From positions 1-64,000 of the forward strand of contig JAMFSK010000024.1 in the NCBI GenBank assembly GCA_026225235.1: DNA of 64,000 nucleotides, in the 5' to 3' direction. The stretch comes from Burkholderiales bacterium. GTDB lineage: Bacteria; Pseudomonadota; Gammaproteobacteria; Burkholderiales; Burkholderiaceae. Shown here piece by piece: positions 9,217-19,554 of this stretch (within the stretch, counting starts at the first letter, position 1; the number at the start of each line of letters is the position of its first letter). The position numbers and the translations under genes were made by a program. The notes under the pieces were generated by a model. The model saw only the letters and a program-made list of their open reading frames with translations, made no database searches and had not been told where the DNA came from.

Positions 9217-10311
9217 ATGAGCCTCAAAATTGGCATCGTCGGCCTGCCCAACGTAGGCAAGTCCACGCTATTCAATGCACTGACCAAGGCAGGCATCGCC
9301 GCCGAAAACTATCCGTTCTGCACGATCGAGCCGAACGTCGGCATCGTCGAAGTGCCTGATCCGCGTCTGGGCAAGCTCTCCGACATCGTCAAGCCTGAGC
9401 GCATCGTGCCGGCCGTGGTCGAGTTCGTCGATATCGCCGGCCTGGTTGCGGGCGCGTCGAAAGGTGAAGGACTCGGCAACCAGTTCCTCGCGACCATCCG
9501 CGAAACCGACGCCATCACGCACGTCGTGCGCTGCTTTGCAGACGATAACGTGATCCACGTTGCCGGCAAGGTCGATCCGCTTTCGGATATCGAAGTCATC
9601 AACACCGAACTCGCGCTGGCCGACCTCGCCACTGTCGAGAAGGCGTTCTCTCGCTATACGAAGGTTGCCAAGTCGGGCAACGACAAGGAAGCGGCCAAGC
9701 TCGTCGCCGTTCTCGACAAGGTGCAGAAGCAGCTCGACCAGGCGAAGCCGGTGCGAGCGCTCGCCCTCAGCGAAGACGAACTCGCGCTGATCAAGCCGTT
9801 CTGCCTGATCACCGCGAAGCCGACCATGTACGTGGCCAACGTAAAGGACGACGGCTTCAAGAACAACCCCTACCTCGACGCAGTCGAGAAACATGCGGCC
9901 GCGGAAAACGCGCCGGTGGTTGCAGTCTGCGCGGCGATCGAAGCCGAAATCGGCGATCTCTCCGATGAAGACAAGGCCGTATTCCTCGCCGACATGGGCA
10001 TGGAAGAGCCGGGTCTTGACCGCGTGATTCGCGCGGGCTTCAAGCTTCTCGGCCTGCAGACGTATTTCACGGCCGGGGTAAAGGAAGTACGCGCGTGGAC
10101 GATCCACGTCGGCGACACCGCGCCGCAGGCGGCGGGCGTGATCCACACCGATTTCGAACGCGGCTTCATCCGTGCCCAGACCATCGCGTTTGAAGACTTC
10201 GTCGCGAACAAGGGCGAAACCGGCGCGAAGGAAGCCGGCAAGATGCGCGCAGAAGGCAAGGAATACGTCGTCAAGGATGGCGACGTGATGAATTTCCTGT
10301 TCAACGTCTAA
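9217..10311 (+). CDS. ychF: Ribosome-binding ATPase YchF (Obg family)
   Basis: P-loop protein of the TRAFAC class that prefers ATP to GTP and binds ribosomes; implicated in translation and oxidative stress responses. The 364-residue product starts [17 protein letters not shown], giving Walker [10 protein letters not shown] at 9-17. [17 protein letters not shown] is the G3/switch II region and the TGS domain is C-terminal ([18 protein letters not shown], ending [11 protein letters not shown]). ATG 9217 is chosen because the family starts there; upstream in-frame sequence is not conserved. Confidence 0.96.
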   Translation: MSLKIGIVGLPNVGKSTLFNALTKAGIAAENYPFCTIEPNVGIVEVPDPRLGKLSDIVKPERIVPAVVEFVDIAGLVAGASKGEGLGNQFLATIRETDAITHVVRCFADDNVIHVAGKVDPLSDIEVINTELALADLATVEKAFSRYTKVAKSGNDKEAAKLVAVLDKVQKQLDQAKPVRALALSEDELALIKPFCLITAKPTMYVANVKDDGFKNNPYLDAVEKHAAAENAPVVAVCAAIEAEIGDLSDEDKAVFLADMGMEEPGLDRVIRAGFKLLGLQTYFTAGVKEVRAWTIHVGDTAPQAAGVIHTDFERGFIRAQTIAFEDFVANKGETGAKEAGKMRAEGKEYVVKDGDVMNFLFNV

Positions 10312-10374
10312 TAGGCCATTCAGCGCGACGTTGGTTTAGCGGGGGTAACGAGATGCCTCGATACTCCACGGCGC

Positions 10375-10409
10375 AAAAAAGCGACCTCGTCAGCGAACGC
10401 TGACAGAGG
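10375..10409 (-). terminator. Intrinsic terminator of the LLM monooxygenase gene
   Basis: Arms CCTCGTCAGCG (10385-10395) and CGCTGACAGAGG (10398-10409) pair around a two-base loop with one bulged A. Six A on the plus strand at 10375-10380 become the T-run on the minus strand. It lies in the convergent gap between ychF and the LLM gene. Confidence 0.8.
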
Positions 10410-10444
10410 CCACGTTTGGCCGCACGTCGCCGCCCCCGGCTTAC

Positions 10445-11767
10445 CTAAAAGAAGCGATTGGCCGGACGCTTGAGACCCAGATGATCTCGTAGCGTCCGCC
10501 CTTCATACTCGCTTCGAAAAATCCCCCGTCGCTGCAACTCGGGCACCACGCGCGAGACAAAATCGTCGAGGCCGCCCGGCAACCACGGGAACATCACGTT
10601 AAAGCCGTCCGAGCCCTCTTCGACGAGCCATTGCTCCATTTCGTCGGCAATCGACTCCGGTGTCCCGACAAACGCGAGCCCCGCATAGCTGCCGGCCTTC
10701 TGCGCCAGTTGGCGAATCGTGAGATTGCCCGTGCGCGCGAGATCGATGATCCGTTCGCGCTGACTCTTACTCGAATTCGTCTCGGGAATTTCAGGCAAGG
10801 GACCATCGGGATCGAAGCCCGACACGTCGTAGTCAAGCATGCTGTTCAGCGAACCAATACCGCTTTCATAGTGAACCAGGCTGTCGAGATGGGCTCGCTG
10901 CTCACGTGCCTGTTCGAGCGTATCGCCGACCACGACGAACGCAGCCGGCAGGATCTTGAGCGAAGCGGGATCGCGGCCGACCTTGACCATCCGCTGCTTG
11001 ATATCCGCATAAAAGGATTTGCCTGCCGCCAAATTACCCGGCGCGCCAAAAATCACCTCGGCCGTCTCGGCTGCAAGCTGACGCCCGGGTTCGGAACTGC
11101 CTGCCTGAACGATCACCGGCCACCCTTGCACGGGACGCGCGATGTTCAACGGCCCCCGCACGGACAAGCTCGGCCCCTTGTGGTCGAGCACATGCATGCG
11201 AGCCGGATCGAAGTACAAGCCACCGTCGACATCACGCACGAACGCATCGTCGGCGAAGCTGTCCCACAGACCGGTCACGACGTCGTAGAACTCCCGTGCG
11301 CGGACATACCGCATGTCGTGATCCATCTGGCTCTCGTAGCCGAAATTCAAGGCGGCGTCGGGGTTGGCCGTGGTGACGATATTCCAGCCCGCGCGGCCAT
11401 CGCTGATGTGGTCGAGCGAGGCGAAACGACGCGCGATATGGTACGGCTCGTCGAAGGTGGTCGAAGCGGTCGCGACCAGGCCGATCCGCTCGGTCGCGCC
11501 GGCCAGCGCCGAGAGCAGCGTGAACGGTTCGAATGAGGTCACGGTATGGCTGCGCTTGAGCGCGTTCACCGGCATGTTGAGCACCGCAAGGTGGTCAGCC
11601 ATAAAGAAGGCATCGAACTTGGCGGCCTCCAGGCGTCGCGCGAAATCGCGCAGATGACCAAAATTGAAGTTGGCATCCGGGTAGGCGCCCGGATACCGCC
11701 AGGCGCCGGTGTGGATGCTGACCGGGCGCATGAACGCTCCGAGATGCAGGCGACGTGAGGATTCCAT
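10445..11767 (-). CDS. LLM-class flavin-dependent monooxygenase (NtaA/SnaA/DszA family)
   Basis: Product of 440 residues resembling two-component monooxygenases that use FMNH2 from a partner reductase on nitrilotriacetate, dibenzothiophene sulfone or similar substrates. Typical segments are WRYPGAYPDANFNFGHLRDFA near the N-terminus, TERIGLVATASTTFDEPYH, ASLDHISDGRAGWNIVT and VQAGSSEPGRQLAAE. ATG 11767 has AAAGGA 8 bases upstream and starts MESSRRLHLG; the longer reading frame upstream is not conserved. No reductase or transporter neighbours it, so the substrate is open. It is divergent from ettA. Confidence 0.87.
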   Translation of the reverse strand: MESSRRLHLGAFMRPVSIHTGAWRYPGAYPDANFNFGHLRDFARRLEAAKFDAFFMADHLAVLNMPVNALKRSHTVTSFEPFTLLSALAGATERIGLVATASTTFDEPYHIARRFASLDHISDGRAGWNIVTTANPDAALNFGYESQMDHDMRYVRAREFYDVVTGLWDSFADDAFVRDVDGGLYFDPARMHVLDHKGPSLSVRGPLNIARPVQGWPVIVQAGSSEPGRQLAAETAEVIFGAPGNLAAGKSFYADIKQRMVKVGRDPASLKILPAAFVVVGDTLEQAREQRAHLDSLVHYESGIGSLNSMLDYDVSGFDPDGPLPEIPETNSSKSQRERIIDLARTGNLTIRQLAQKAGSYAGLAFVGTPESIADEMEQWLVEEGSDGFNVMFPWLPGGLDDFVSRVVPELQRRGIFRSEYEGRTLRDHLGLKRPANRFF

Positions 11768-11936
11768 CGAAAGTCCTTTGAGCGGATGGCAAAGCGGCGA
11801 GCCGTGGGCTGCACGAGCTAACTTACCCGATTCGCGCCACCCCTGCTGAAGACGCCTTGTGCAGCGACTTGTCGCGTCGACCCGCTCACTCGCGCTAAAC
11901 TGCCGCCACTCCCCGAATTCCTCGCACCCTGGACTC

Positions 11937-13604
11937 ATGGCTCAATACGTCTTCACGATGAACCGGGTCGGCAAGATCGTGCCGCCCAAGCGTCAGATTC
12001 TCAAAGACATCTCCTTGTCATTTTTCCCCGGCGCCAAGATCGGCGTGCTCGGCCAGAACGGTTCGGGCAAGTCGACGGTGCTGCGCATCATGGCGGGTCT
12101 CGACAAGGAGATCGAAGGCGAAGCATTGCCGATGCCGAATCTCAACATCGGCTATCTGCCGCAAGAGCCGCAACTCGACCCCACCCAGACCGTTCGCGAA
12201 GCCGTCGAAACGGGCCTTGGCGAAGTGTTCGAAGCGCAGAAAAAGCTCGACGCCATCTACGCCGCGTATGCAGAACCGGACGCCGACTTCGATGCACTCG
12301 CGGCCGAACAGGCCCGCTATGAAGCGATCATCGCCACGACGGAAGGTGGTAGCGCCGAGCAACAGCTCGAGATCGCCGCCGATGCCCTGCGCCTGCCGCC
12401 ATGGGACGCCACGATCGGCAATCTGTCCGGCGGTGAAAAACGCCGCGTCGCGCTGTGCCGCCTGCTGCTGTCGAAGCCCGACATGCTGCTGCTCGACGAA
12501 CCGACCAACCACCTTGACGCAGAATCGGTCGACTGGCTCGAACAATTCCTCACGCGCTTCACGGGCACCGTCGTCGCGGTAACCCACGATCGTTACTTCC
12601 TGGACAACGCGGCAGAGTGGATTCTCGAACTCGACCGCGGCCACGGGATTCCCTGGAAGGGCAACTACAGCAGCTGGCTCGACCAGAAGGAAACTCGCCT
12701 CAAGCAGGAAGAGTCGAGCGAATCGGCACGCCAGAAGGCGCTCAAGCAGGAACTCGAGTGGGTCCGTCAGAACCCAAAGGGTCGCCAGGCGAAATCGAAG
12801 GCGCGGCTTGCGCGCTTCGACGAGCTGAGCAGCCAGGACTACCAAAAGCGCAATGAAACGCAGGAAATCTTCATTCCGATCGGCGACCGGCTCGGCAATG
12901 AGGTGGTGACCTTCGAAAACGTCACGAAGAGCTATGGCGATCGTCTGCTGATCGACAACCTCTCCTTCACGCTGCCTCCGGGCGCGATCGTCGGGATCAT
13001 CGGTCCCAACGGGGCGGGTAAATCGACGCTGTTCCGGATGCTGACCGGGCAGGAGCAGCCGGACAGCGGCACGATCAAGATCGGCCCGACGGTCAAGCTG
13101 GCCTACGTGGACCAGAGTCGCGACGCGCTCGATTCCGGCAAGACCGTGTTCGAAGAGATCTCGGGTGGTGCGGATGTACTCACGGTGGGTAAATACGAAA
13201 CACCGTCGCGCGCCTATATCGGCCGTTTCAACTTCAAGGGCGGCGACCAGCAGAAGATCGTCGGCAACCTGTCGGGCGGCGAGCGCGGGCGGCTGCACCT
13301 GGCCAAGACCTTGATCGCGGGCGGCAATCTGCTGCTCCTCGATGAGCCGTCGAACGACCTCGATGTCGAAACCCTGCGTGCGCTCGAAGACGCCCTGCTC
13401 GAGTTCGCAGGCTGCGTGATGGTGATTTCGCATGATCGCTGGTTCCTCGACCGGATCGCGACGCACATCCTCGCCTTCGAAGGCGAGTCACAGGCCGTGT
13501 TTTTCAACGGCAACTATCAGGAATACGAGGCAGACAAGCGCAAGCGGCTGGGCGAGGAAGGCGCAAAGCCCAAGCGTTTGCGTTACAAGCCCATCGCGCG
13601 CTAA
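11937..13604 (+). CDS. ettA: Energy-dependent translational throttle protein EttA (ABC-F)
   Basis: Soluble ABC-F ATPase that gates the ribosome according to the ATP/ADP ratio. The 555-residue product has two ABC domains: Walker [10 protein letters not shown] and signature [16 protein letters not shown] in the first, GPNGAGKST and [15 protein letters not shown] in the second, with [11 protein letters not shown] and [11 protein letters not shown] Walker B boxes. The arm and linker between them are Glu/Lys-rich. ATG 11937 gives the family start [17 protein letters not shown]. It is divergent from the LLM gene across 169 bases. Confidence 0.95.
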   Translation: MAQYVFTMNRVGKIVPPKRQILKDISLSFFPGAKIGVLGQNGSGKSTVLRIMAGLDKEIEGEALPMPNLNIGYLPQEPQLDPTQTVREAVETGLGEVFEAQKKLDAIYAAYAEPDADFDALAAEQARYEAIIATTEGGSAEQQLEIAADALRLPPWDATIGNLSGGEKRRVALCRLLLSKPDMLLLDEPTNHLDAESVDWLEQFLTRFTGTVVAVTHDRYFLDNAAEWILELDRGHGIPWKGNYSSWLDQKETRLKQEESSESARQKALKQELEWVRQNPKGRQAKSKARLARFDELSSQDYQKRNETQEIFIPIGDRLGNEVVTFENVTKSYGDRLLIDNLSFTLPPGAIVGIIGPNGAGKSTLFRMLTGQEQPDSGTIKIGPTVKLAYVDQSRDALDSGKTVFEEISGGADVLTVGKYETPSRAYIGRFNFKGGDQQKIVGNLSGGERGRLHLAKTLIAGGNLLLLDEPSNDLDVETLRALEDALLEFAGCVMVISHDRWFLDRIATHILAFEGESQAVFFNGNYQEYEADKRKRLGEEGAKPKRLRYKPIAR

Positions 13605-13617
13605 CGATTTTCCGGGT

Positions 13618-13642
13618 GCGGCGGCCAATTACCGGCCGCCGC
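13618..13642 (+). terminator. GC-rich hairpin after ettA
   Basis: Perfect 9-bp stem GCGGCGGCC (13618-13626) with GGCCGCCGC (13634-13642) around a seven-base loop, 14 bases after the ettA stop. The nearest T-run (CTCTTTTTG) is about 15 bases further on, so termination is plausible but not classical. Confidence 0.5.
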
Positions 13643-13790
13643 CTCGGCAATCGCGCAGCCCCTCTTTTTGCACCACTCCCTGGCGGGTGGTCCGCAATTT
13701 GCACATCTGTTTGAATCCCAATGGGTCATCCGGGTTTTTACCGGATCTACGCAGACGAGCCGCGCCGCGGCTCCCAAACAGGAGTGCAGG

Positions 13791-14915
13791 ATGAGAACGC
13801 AACGCCAAGGTAAGCGCATTGCAGTGATCGCTGGGGTCATCGTCGTGCTGCTCGCGCTTGCCGGCCTTCTCGCGATTCGCTGGTTCAACGGCGAGATCAA
13901 GCAACGCATTGTCGACATCCTCGGCCCGAACGGCGGCGCGGAAGAAATCGATGTCGGCTTTAGAACGATCCATCTGAGCAAGGTCCATTTCGGCGCACCC
14001 GCGGGCTGGCCGGCGAGTGACTCACTGCGCGCGGATTCGATCGATATTGTGCCGGACTGGCGCGCCTGGTTTTCGCACCAGCTTCACCTCCGCTCAATTG
14101 TGGTGGACCATTACTATCAGGCGGCATTGCGCACCTCGGACGGTGGCTTGCAGATTCTTCCGGGTCTCAAGGACAACATCACGCGGATGACTGACCAGCA
14201 CGATGCGGATCAGGAGCCCTCGGTCGAGCCGAAACACAAGACCGACTTCCTGATCGATCGGATCGAGTTCCGCAATGGCGACTTTGATTTTTTCGACGAG
14301 AAAATCGCCAAGCCGGCCTACGTCGTTCACCTGCATAACTTCAACGCCACCATCGGCGATCTGCATTTCCCCGGCATGTCGGATCACTCGACGATCCAGA
14401 TCGCGTCGGAGATGGGTGGTGGCAAGCTCGCGCTCGACGGCTGGATGACGTTCGCGACACGCGATTCGCAGATCACGCTCGCCATGAATGGGGTCGATGC
14501 CAAGACGCTGCAGCCCTATGTGCTCAAGGGCCAGAAAACGGCGATCGCTTCAGGCACGGTGGACATGTCGTTGAACTGGACCGTGCAGAACGGTCAGCTC
14601 AACGCGCCCGGCAAGCTATCGCTCAATCATCTGGAAGTGGCGCAAAGCAATAGCGGTCCGCTCGGCGCGCTCGCGACGCTGCCGAAAAAGGCCGCGGTCG
14701 AGGCGATCAAGAATGACAACGACCAGATCGTTGTCAATTTTGTACTGACGGGCGATCTCAACGATCCGAAGTTCTCGATCGACGACGATCTGTCCAAGCG
14801 CATCGGCGCCGGCGTGGCGAAGGCAGTCGGCGTCACGGTCGAAGGCGTCGGCAAAGGTGCGGGCGATGCCGCGAAGGGTATCGGCGGCGCACTCAAGAGT
14901 TTGATCGGACAGTAA
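13791..14915 (+). CDS. DUF748 (AsmA-like) membrane-anchored protein
   Basis: Product of 374 residues with one N-terminal transmembrane segment (about 10-30) and a periplasmic beta-rich body typical of DUF748/AsmA-like proteins: DIDVGFRT-type motifs followed by repeated segments such as LRSIVVDHYYQAAL and FLIDRIEFRNGDFDFFDEK. AsmA-like proteins span the periplasm and are implicated in lipid transport or envelope maintenance; the role here is inferred only. The C-terminus is Gly/Ala/Lys-rich. ATG 13791 has AGGAG at 13780-13784. It ends just before a bidirectional hairpin. Confidence 0.75.
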   Translation: MRTQRQGKRIAVIAGVIVVLLALAGLLAIRWFNGEIKQRIVDILGPNGGAEEIDVGFRTIHLSKVHFGAPAGWPASDSLRADSIDIVPDWRAWFSHQLHLRSIVVDHYYQAALRTSDGGLQILPGLKDNITRMTDQHDADQEPSVEPKHKTDFLIDRIEFRNGDFDFFDEKIAKPAYVVHLHNFNATIGDLHFPGMSDHSTIQIASEMGGGKLALDGWMTFATRDSQITLAMNGVDAKTLQPYVLKGQKTAIASGTVDMSLNWTVQNGQLNAPGKLSLNHLEVAQSNSGPLGALATLPKKAAVEAIKNDNDQIVVNFVLTGDLNDPKFSIDDDLSKRIGAGVAKAVGVTVEGVGKGAGDAAKGIGGALKSLIGQ

Positions 14916-14939
14916 GAGGCAAAAAACGTCGAATAGAAA

Positions 14940-14970
14940 GGGGCGACTGCCTTCGCAGGCACGCCCCTCT
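14940..14970. terminator. Hairpin between convergent DUF748 and HAD genes
   Basis: GGGGCG (14940-14945) pairs with CGCCCC (14962-14967) and TGCC with GGCA inside, leaving a two-base bulge. TCTT follows on the plus strand and TTTCT on the minus strand, so it may end both genes. Confidence 0.6.
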
Positions 14971-14975
14971 TCACG

Positions 14976-15599
14976 CTAAAACTGGACGCCCAGCCGCTCC
15001 AACTCTTCAGTAGTCCGCCCCGCGTCGGTATGGTGAATCCCATGCCAGCCGAGCGCCGTCGCGGTCTCTGCATTCTTCGTGTTGTCGTCGATAAAGACCA
15101 GTTCCCCGGGCTGAATATCGGGGAAGTGCACGCGGATCCGTTTGATCATTTCAGCAAAGATGGCGGGGTCCGGCTTGGCAAGCTTCACGCGTCCCGACAC
15201 GACGATATCGCGGAACCGATGCAGGAAGGGGTAGTGCTCGAGCGCGTAAGGGAAGGTCTCGGCCGACCAGTTCGTGAGGCTGAACAAGGGGACCTTAGCC
15301 GCCTCGAGGCGCTCGAACAGCGCAATGCCGTCCGCGAGGGTGCCGCGCAGCATCTCGTGCCAGCGCTCGTAGAAAGCGCGGATCAGGGCTTCATGGTCGG
15401 GGAATTCGGCGACGAGCGCTTCGGTCCCCTCTGCGATGGTCTGGCCGCCGTCCTGCTGGATCACCCACTCCATCTTGCACACATGCGTCAGGAACCAGCG
15501 GCGCTCCTCGTCATCGGGGATCAGTTCCTTGTAGACATACTCGGGGCTCCAGTCGAACACGACGCCACCGAGATCGAACACGACGACCTTGATTGCCAT
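14976..15599 (-). CDS. HAD-family hydrolase (YihX-like phosphatase)
   Basis: Product of 207 residues with HAD motifs in order: FDLGGVVFDW (motif I, Asp nucleophile; the second Asp is replaced by Gly as in several YihX-like members), SLTNWS (motif II), KLAKPDP (motif III Lys) and FIDDNTKN (motif IV acidic pair). The helical cap is inserted after motif I. YihX relatives are sugar-phosphate phosphatases; the substrate here is unknown. Its ATG overlaps the stop of the preceding aminopeptidase gene by one base (TGATG), implying translational coupling. Confidence 0.85.
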   Translation of the reverse strand: MAIKVVVFDLGGVVFDWSPEYVYKELIPDDEERRWFLTHVCKMEWVIQQDGGQTIAEGTEALVAEFPDHEALIRAFYERWHEMLRGTLADGIALFERLEAAKVPLFSLTNWSAETFPYALEHYPFLHRFRDIVVSGRVKLAKPDPAIFAEMIKRIRVHFPDIQPGELVFIDDNTKNAETATALGWHGIHHTDAGRTTEELERLGVQF

Positions 15600-17413
15600 C
15601 AGGCAAGCTCCTCGGTGCGTTCCATCAGCCAAGCCTTCGCCGCGCCGTCGACATGCGGCGACAGGCGGCGGCGCACCGTCTGGTGATACGCATTGAGCCA
15701 TGCCGTTTCTTCGGCGCTCAGCAACGCGCGCTCGATACAGCGCGTGTCGATCGGGCACAGGGTCAAGGTTTCGAAGCGCAGGAACTCGCCGAACTGCGTC
15801 TTGCCGGCCTCGACATTGAGCACGAGGTTTTCGATCCGGATGCCCCATTCGCCCGGGCGATAGATGCCCGGTTCGATCGAGGTGATCATGCCGGCTTCCA
15901 TCGCCGTGTGCGCTTCGGGCGCCGCGTAGTACGAGATGACCTGCGGGCCTTCGTGAACGTTGAGGAAGTAGCCGACGCCATGCCCGGTGCCGTGGGTGTA
16001 GTCGACACCACTCGCCCAGATCGGCGCGCGGGCGATCGCATCGAGCAACGGCGACTTGATCCCGCGCGGGAAGGTGGTGCTCGACAGCGCGATCACCCCC
16101 TTGAGCACCACGGTGAAGTCGCGCTTCTGCGCATCGGAGGGCGTGCCCACGGGCACCACGCGCGTGATGTCGGTCGTACCGCCGACGTATTGGCCGCCGG
16201 AGTCGATCAACAGCAGGCCATCGCCTTCGATGACCGCGTGCGAGGATTCGAGCGCGCGATAGTGAGGCATCGCGCCATTCGCGTTGAACGCCGCGATCGT
16301 GGCGAAGCTCGGGCAGGTATAGCCCGAGCGCCGCGCACGGGCTGCCGTGATTTTTTCGTCGATGGTGAGTTCGGTGACGCGCTCGCGGTTCACCACGCTG
16401 TCGAACCACGAGAAGAACTCGCAGAGCGCGGCGCCGTCTTGTTCCATGGCGGCGCGGACGTGCTGCGCTTCGGCCTCGCCCTTGCGGGACTTCGCGAAAG
16501 TCGACGGGTTCACGGCGTTGATCTGCCTGACGTTCGCGGGCACAGCCTCGAGGACGCCAAAGGTCACGCGGCGCGGATCGACAAGCAACGTGGTATCGCC
16601 CGGCAGTTGCGCGAGCGCGGCGGCCAGGCCTTCATACGGGGCGAGTTCGACACCTTCCGCCTTGAGTGAAGCGGCCACGTCGGCCGGCACCTTGCGCGGG
16701 TCGATAAAGAGCTGCACGGCATCGCTGCGAATCAGCGCATGCGCGACAAAGACCGGGTTGTAGTTCACATCCGCGCCGCGCAGATTGAAGATCCAGGCAA
16801 GATCGTCGAGCGTCGACACCAGATGGGCATTCGCGCCGGCGTCGGCCATCGCCTTGCGGATCAGCCCGAGCTTGTCGGCGCGCGAGACGGGTGCGAACGC
16901 CGCCTCGTGTTCATAGACCGGGCCGGTCGGGGGCGCCGGGCGATCGGGCCAGATCGCGGAAAGCAGGTCGAGATCAGCACGCAGGACGATGCCGCGGGGG
17001 CTGAGCGCATCGCTGAGCGCACGCGCACCCGTTAGGCCAAGCACGGTGCCATCGACACCGACACGAGCCTGATCGGGCAAATTCTCGGCAAGCCAGTCAA
17101 TATGCGCGTTGCCCTGGCCGACCATGATTTTCATCATCTCGATGCCGGTGCCCGAGAGTTGGGCCTCAGCCTGCACCCAGTAACGGCCATCGACCCAGAG
17201 TCCGGCGAAATCGCGGGTGACGACGAGCGTGCCGACCGAACCGGTGAAACCCGACAGCCATTCACGGCCTTGCCAGCGTTCCGGCAGGTACTCCGACAGG
17301 TGCGGGTCAGCCGAGGGGACGATCGCCGCGTCGACGCCGGCGGCACGCATCGCGTCGCGCAGGGCCTCCAGACGTTGTTGGACCGGGGACGCGGCGGGCG
17401 TTCTTGCATTCAT
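15599..17413 (-). CDS. Xaa-Pro aminopeptidase (M24B)
   Basis: Large M24B aminopeptidase P of 604 residues, similar in build to the eukaryotic-type three-domain enzymes. Two creatinase-like N-domains precede the pita-bread catalytic domain. The dinuclear metal ligands can be read as Asp in LLIDSGGQY, Asp in GTTDITRV, His in GTGHGVGYFL, Glu in SIEPGIY and Glu in GIRIENLVL. ATG 17413 starts MNARTPAASPVQQR; the frame is open further upstream but not conserved. It is coupled to the HAD gene downstream. Confidence 0.93.
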   Translation of the reverse strand: MNARTPAASPVQQRLEALRDAMRAAGVDAAIVPSADPHLSEYLPERWQGREWLSGFTGSVGTLVVTRDFAGLWVDGRYWVQAEAQLSGTGIEMMKIMVGQGNAHIDWLAENLPDQARVGVDGTVLGLTGARALSDALSPRGIVLRADLDLLSAIWPDRPAPPTGPVYEHEAAFAPVSRADKLGLIRKAMADAGANAHLVSTLDDLAWIFNLRGADVNYNPVFVAHALIRSDAVQLFIDPRKVPADVAASLKAEGVELAPYEGLAAALAQLPGDTTLLVDPRRVTFGVLEAVPANVRQINAVNPSTFAKSRKGEAEAQHVRAAMEQDGAALCEFFSWFDSVVNRERVTELTIDEKITAARARRSGYTCPSFATIAAFNANGAMPHYRALESSHAVIEGDGLLLIDSGGQYVGGTTDITRVVPVGTPSDAQKRDFTVVLKGVIALSSTTFPRGIKSPLLDAIARAPIWASGVDYTHGTGHGVGYFLNVHEGPQVISYYAAPEAHTAMEAGMITSIEPGIYRPGEWGIRIENLVLNVEAGKTQFGEFLRFETLTLCPIDTRCIERALLSAEETAWLNAYHQTVRRRLSPHVDGAAKAWLMERTEELA

Positions 17414-17515
17414 CGGTGAATCTCCAGATTGAGGGTGCGGGGTCACCGCAGGACCAGGAAAGCCGCGCCGACGGATTGCCGACGCAACGCACACGACCGG
17501 GGCGGCCGTGCGAAA

Positions 17516-17779
17516 TCAGGGGCGAGGCGGTAAATAGCGCCGGCTCGGGCCGCCAAGCAAGGCGACGACGACGATTGCCGCGAATACCGTGGCCAGCCAT
17601 TCGAGCGACTGGCCGTCGCTGAAGGCGCCGCTCGCATTGCCTGCCAGCTTGACCAGCAGCGCGGCAACGATCGCCGGCCCGATCACGAGCCAGGCCGGCC
17701 GCAGGCCGCGCGAAGGATGAAAGCGCCAGCCGGCAAAACCAATCACCGCGGCGAGAAAAGCAGTTCCAAACCAGCCCAT
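17516..17779 (-). CDS. Small three-helix membrane protein
   Basis: I do not recognise the family. The 87-residue product has hydrophobic segments at about 4-19, 29-46 and 60-76, and a short basic, Pro-rich C-terminus, so it is probably an inner-membrane protein. It lies 102 bases upstream of the aminopeptidase gene on the same strand and could be transcribed with it. Support is the hydrophobic pattern and position; no motif is diagnostic. Confidence 0.5.
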   Translation of the reverse strand: MGWFGTAFLAAVIGFAGWRFHPSRGLRPAWLVIGPAIVAALLVKLAGNASGAFSDGQSLEWLATVFAAIVVVALLGGPSRRYLPPRP

Positions 17780-18011
17780 CCGAGCGACACCCTTTCAAAA
17801 ACATTAACGAAGCATTCGAAACAAGCATTTGGCGGGAATTTTGCCCAACGTCGCGCGCGCGTCTCGCAAGCGCACTATGCTTGCGCACCGGAGCCGTCGC
17901 GCCGCGTCGGCACCGCCTCGTTTGCGGTCCGAGCCCGCTTCGAAAAAGGGCACAGATCGCGGCTCCTTGCCGATGAACCGGACGCCAACTGCGCTGTGCG
18001 CCACTGAAAGC

Positions 18012-18017
18012 TATAAT
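18012..18017 (+). promoter_or_regulatory. -10 element for hemA
   Basis: Perfect TATAAT 31 bases before the hemA ATG. A good -35 is not visible at 16-18 bases upstream, so an activator or a weak constitutive promoter is possible. Confidence 0.5.
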
Positions 18018-18048
18018 ACCGCCGAGAATCAGGGTCTAGTCGAATCGA

Positions 18049-19395
18049 ATGCAGCTCCTCGCCATCGGGATCAATCATCACACGGCGCCGCTTGCCTTGC
18101 GCGAGCGCGTTGCGTTCCCGCTCGACCGGATTAAACCCGCTCTCCAGCTGCTACGCAGCGTTTGGCGCCCCAATGTGGCGCCCGGCGAGATCCTGCGCGA
18201 CAGCGCCGGCCTCGAATTGCCGCCCCTCGAGGGCCTGTCCGCCGAAGCGGCAATCCTGTCGACCTGCAACCGCACGGAACTCTATTGCGTCACGGACGAC
18301 CACGCCGCACGCGAGCATGCGATCACCTGGCTGTCTCACTATCACAACCTGCCGGTCGAAGAACTCGGCCCCCACGTCTATGCATTGCCCCAGTCTGAAG
18401 CCGTTCGCCACGCGTTTCGCGTCGCCTCCGGGCTCGACTCGATGGTGCTCGGCGAGACGCAGATTCTCGGTCAACTCAAGGACGCAGTGCGCACCGCTTC
18501 GGAAGCCGGCGCACTGGGCACCTACCTGAACCAGTTGTTCCAGCGCACGTTCGCAGTGGCGAAGGAAGTCCGAGGCCAGACCGAAATCGGCGCCCACTCG
18601 GTGTCGATGGCGGCCGCCGCGGTCCGGCTCGCGCAGCGCATTTTCGACGATATCGCCAAGCAGAAGGTGTTGTTCATCGGCGCAGGCGAAATGATCGAGC
18701 TGTGTGCGACCCATTTCGCCGCACAGAATCCGCGTGAACTGGTGGTCGCGAACCGCACTGCAGAGCGTGGCTCGAAGCTGGCCGAGCGGTTCAACGGCCG
18801 CGCGATCCCGCTCGCAGATCTGCCCTCGCGGCTCCATGAATTCGACATCGTGGTCTCGTGCACGGCGAGCACCTTGCCGCTCATCGGACTCGGCGCGGTC
18901 GAGCGTGCGATCAAGCTGCGTCGCCACCGGCCGATCTTCATGGTCGATCTGGCGGTGCCGCGCGATATCGAGCCCGAAGTGAGCCAGCTCGAAGACGTTT
19001 TTCTCTACACCGTCGATGACCTCGGGTCGATCGTCCGTGAAGGCAACGCGATGCGCCAGGCCGCCGTCGCCCAGGCCGAAGCGATTATCGAGACACGGGT
19101 CGCGAATTTCATGCAATGGCTCGACGCGCGCAGCGTCGTGCCGGTGATTCGCCAACTCCATGGTCATGCGGACGCGATGCGTCTGATCGAACTCGAGCGT
19201 GCGCAGAAGATGCTCGCGCGCGGCGAAGATCCGTCGGCCGTGCTCGAAGCCTTGTCGGTTGCCCTGACCAACAAGTTCATGCACGGCCCCACGCATGCGC
19301 TGAACCGCGCGGCGGGCGACAAGCGCGAACAGCTGGTCGAACTGCTGCCCGATATGTTCCGCCCGAGCGGAGGCCGCTACGGCGGCCATCATTAG
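18049..19395 (+). CDS. hemA: Glutamyl-tRNA reductase
   Basis: Reduces glutamyl-tRNA(Glu) to glutamate-1-semialdehyde, the first step of tetrapyrrole synthesis by the C5 route. The product is 448 residues. It begins [20 protein letters not shown], with the catalytic cysteine Cys73 in STCNRTELY. The E. coli residue is Cys50: an extra segment at about 37-62 shifts it here. The NADPH-binding domain holds [17 protein letters not shown], and [10 protein letters not shown] and a C-terminal dimerisation helix follow. It heads hemA-prfA-prmC, an arrangement common in proteobacteria. Confidence 0.95.
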   Translation: MQLLAIGINHHTAPLALRERVAFPLDRIKPALQLLRSVWRPNVAPGEILRDSAGLELPPLEGLSAEAAILSTCNRTELYCVTDDHAAREHAITWLSHYHNLPVEELGPHVYALPQSEAVRHAFRVASGLDSMVLGETQILGQLKDAVRTASEAGALGTYLNQLFQRTFAVAKEVRGQTEIGAHSVSMAAAAVRLAQRIFDDIAKQKVLFIGAGEMIELCATHFAAQNPRELVVANRTAERGSKLAERFNGRAIPLADLPSRLHEFDIVVSCTASTLPLIGLGAVERAIKLRRHRPIFMVDLAVPRDIEPEVSQLEDVFLYTVDDLGSIVREGNAMRQAAVAQAEAIIETRVANFMQWLDARSVVPVIRQLHGHADAMRLIELERAQKMLARGEDPSAVLEALSVALTNKFMHGPTHALNRAAGDKREQLVELLPDMFRPSGGRYGGHH

Positions 19396-19554
19396 CGACG
19401 CTCCTTTGCCGGGCGGTTCGCCGGTATTGCGCGGAACATCGACGCATGAACCGGACTGACGCCGCCCTCCGCTGCCCCGCGCGCCTGCCCGCCTGATCGT
19501 CACAACGGACGCCCGCGCCCCGTTCGACCCGCTTCTCCCCTTTCGAAAGTCCCG

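Noticed and set aside
12018-13466. 482-codon minus-strand frame opposite ettA
   Set aside because: EttA on the plus strand has all ABC motifs; the antisense product is Arg/Val-rich without a domain.
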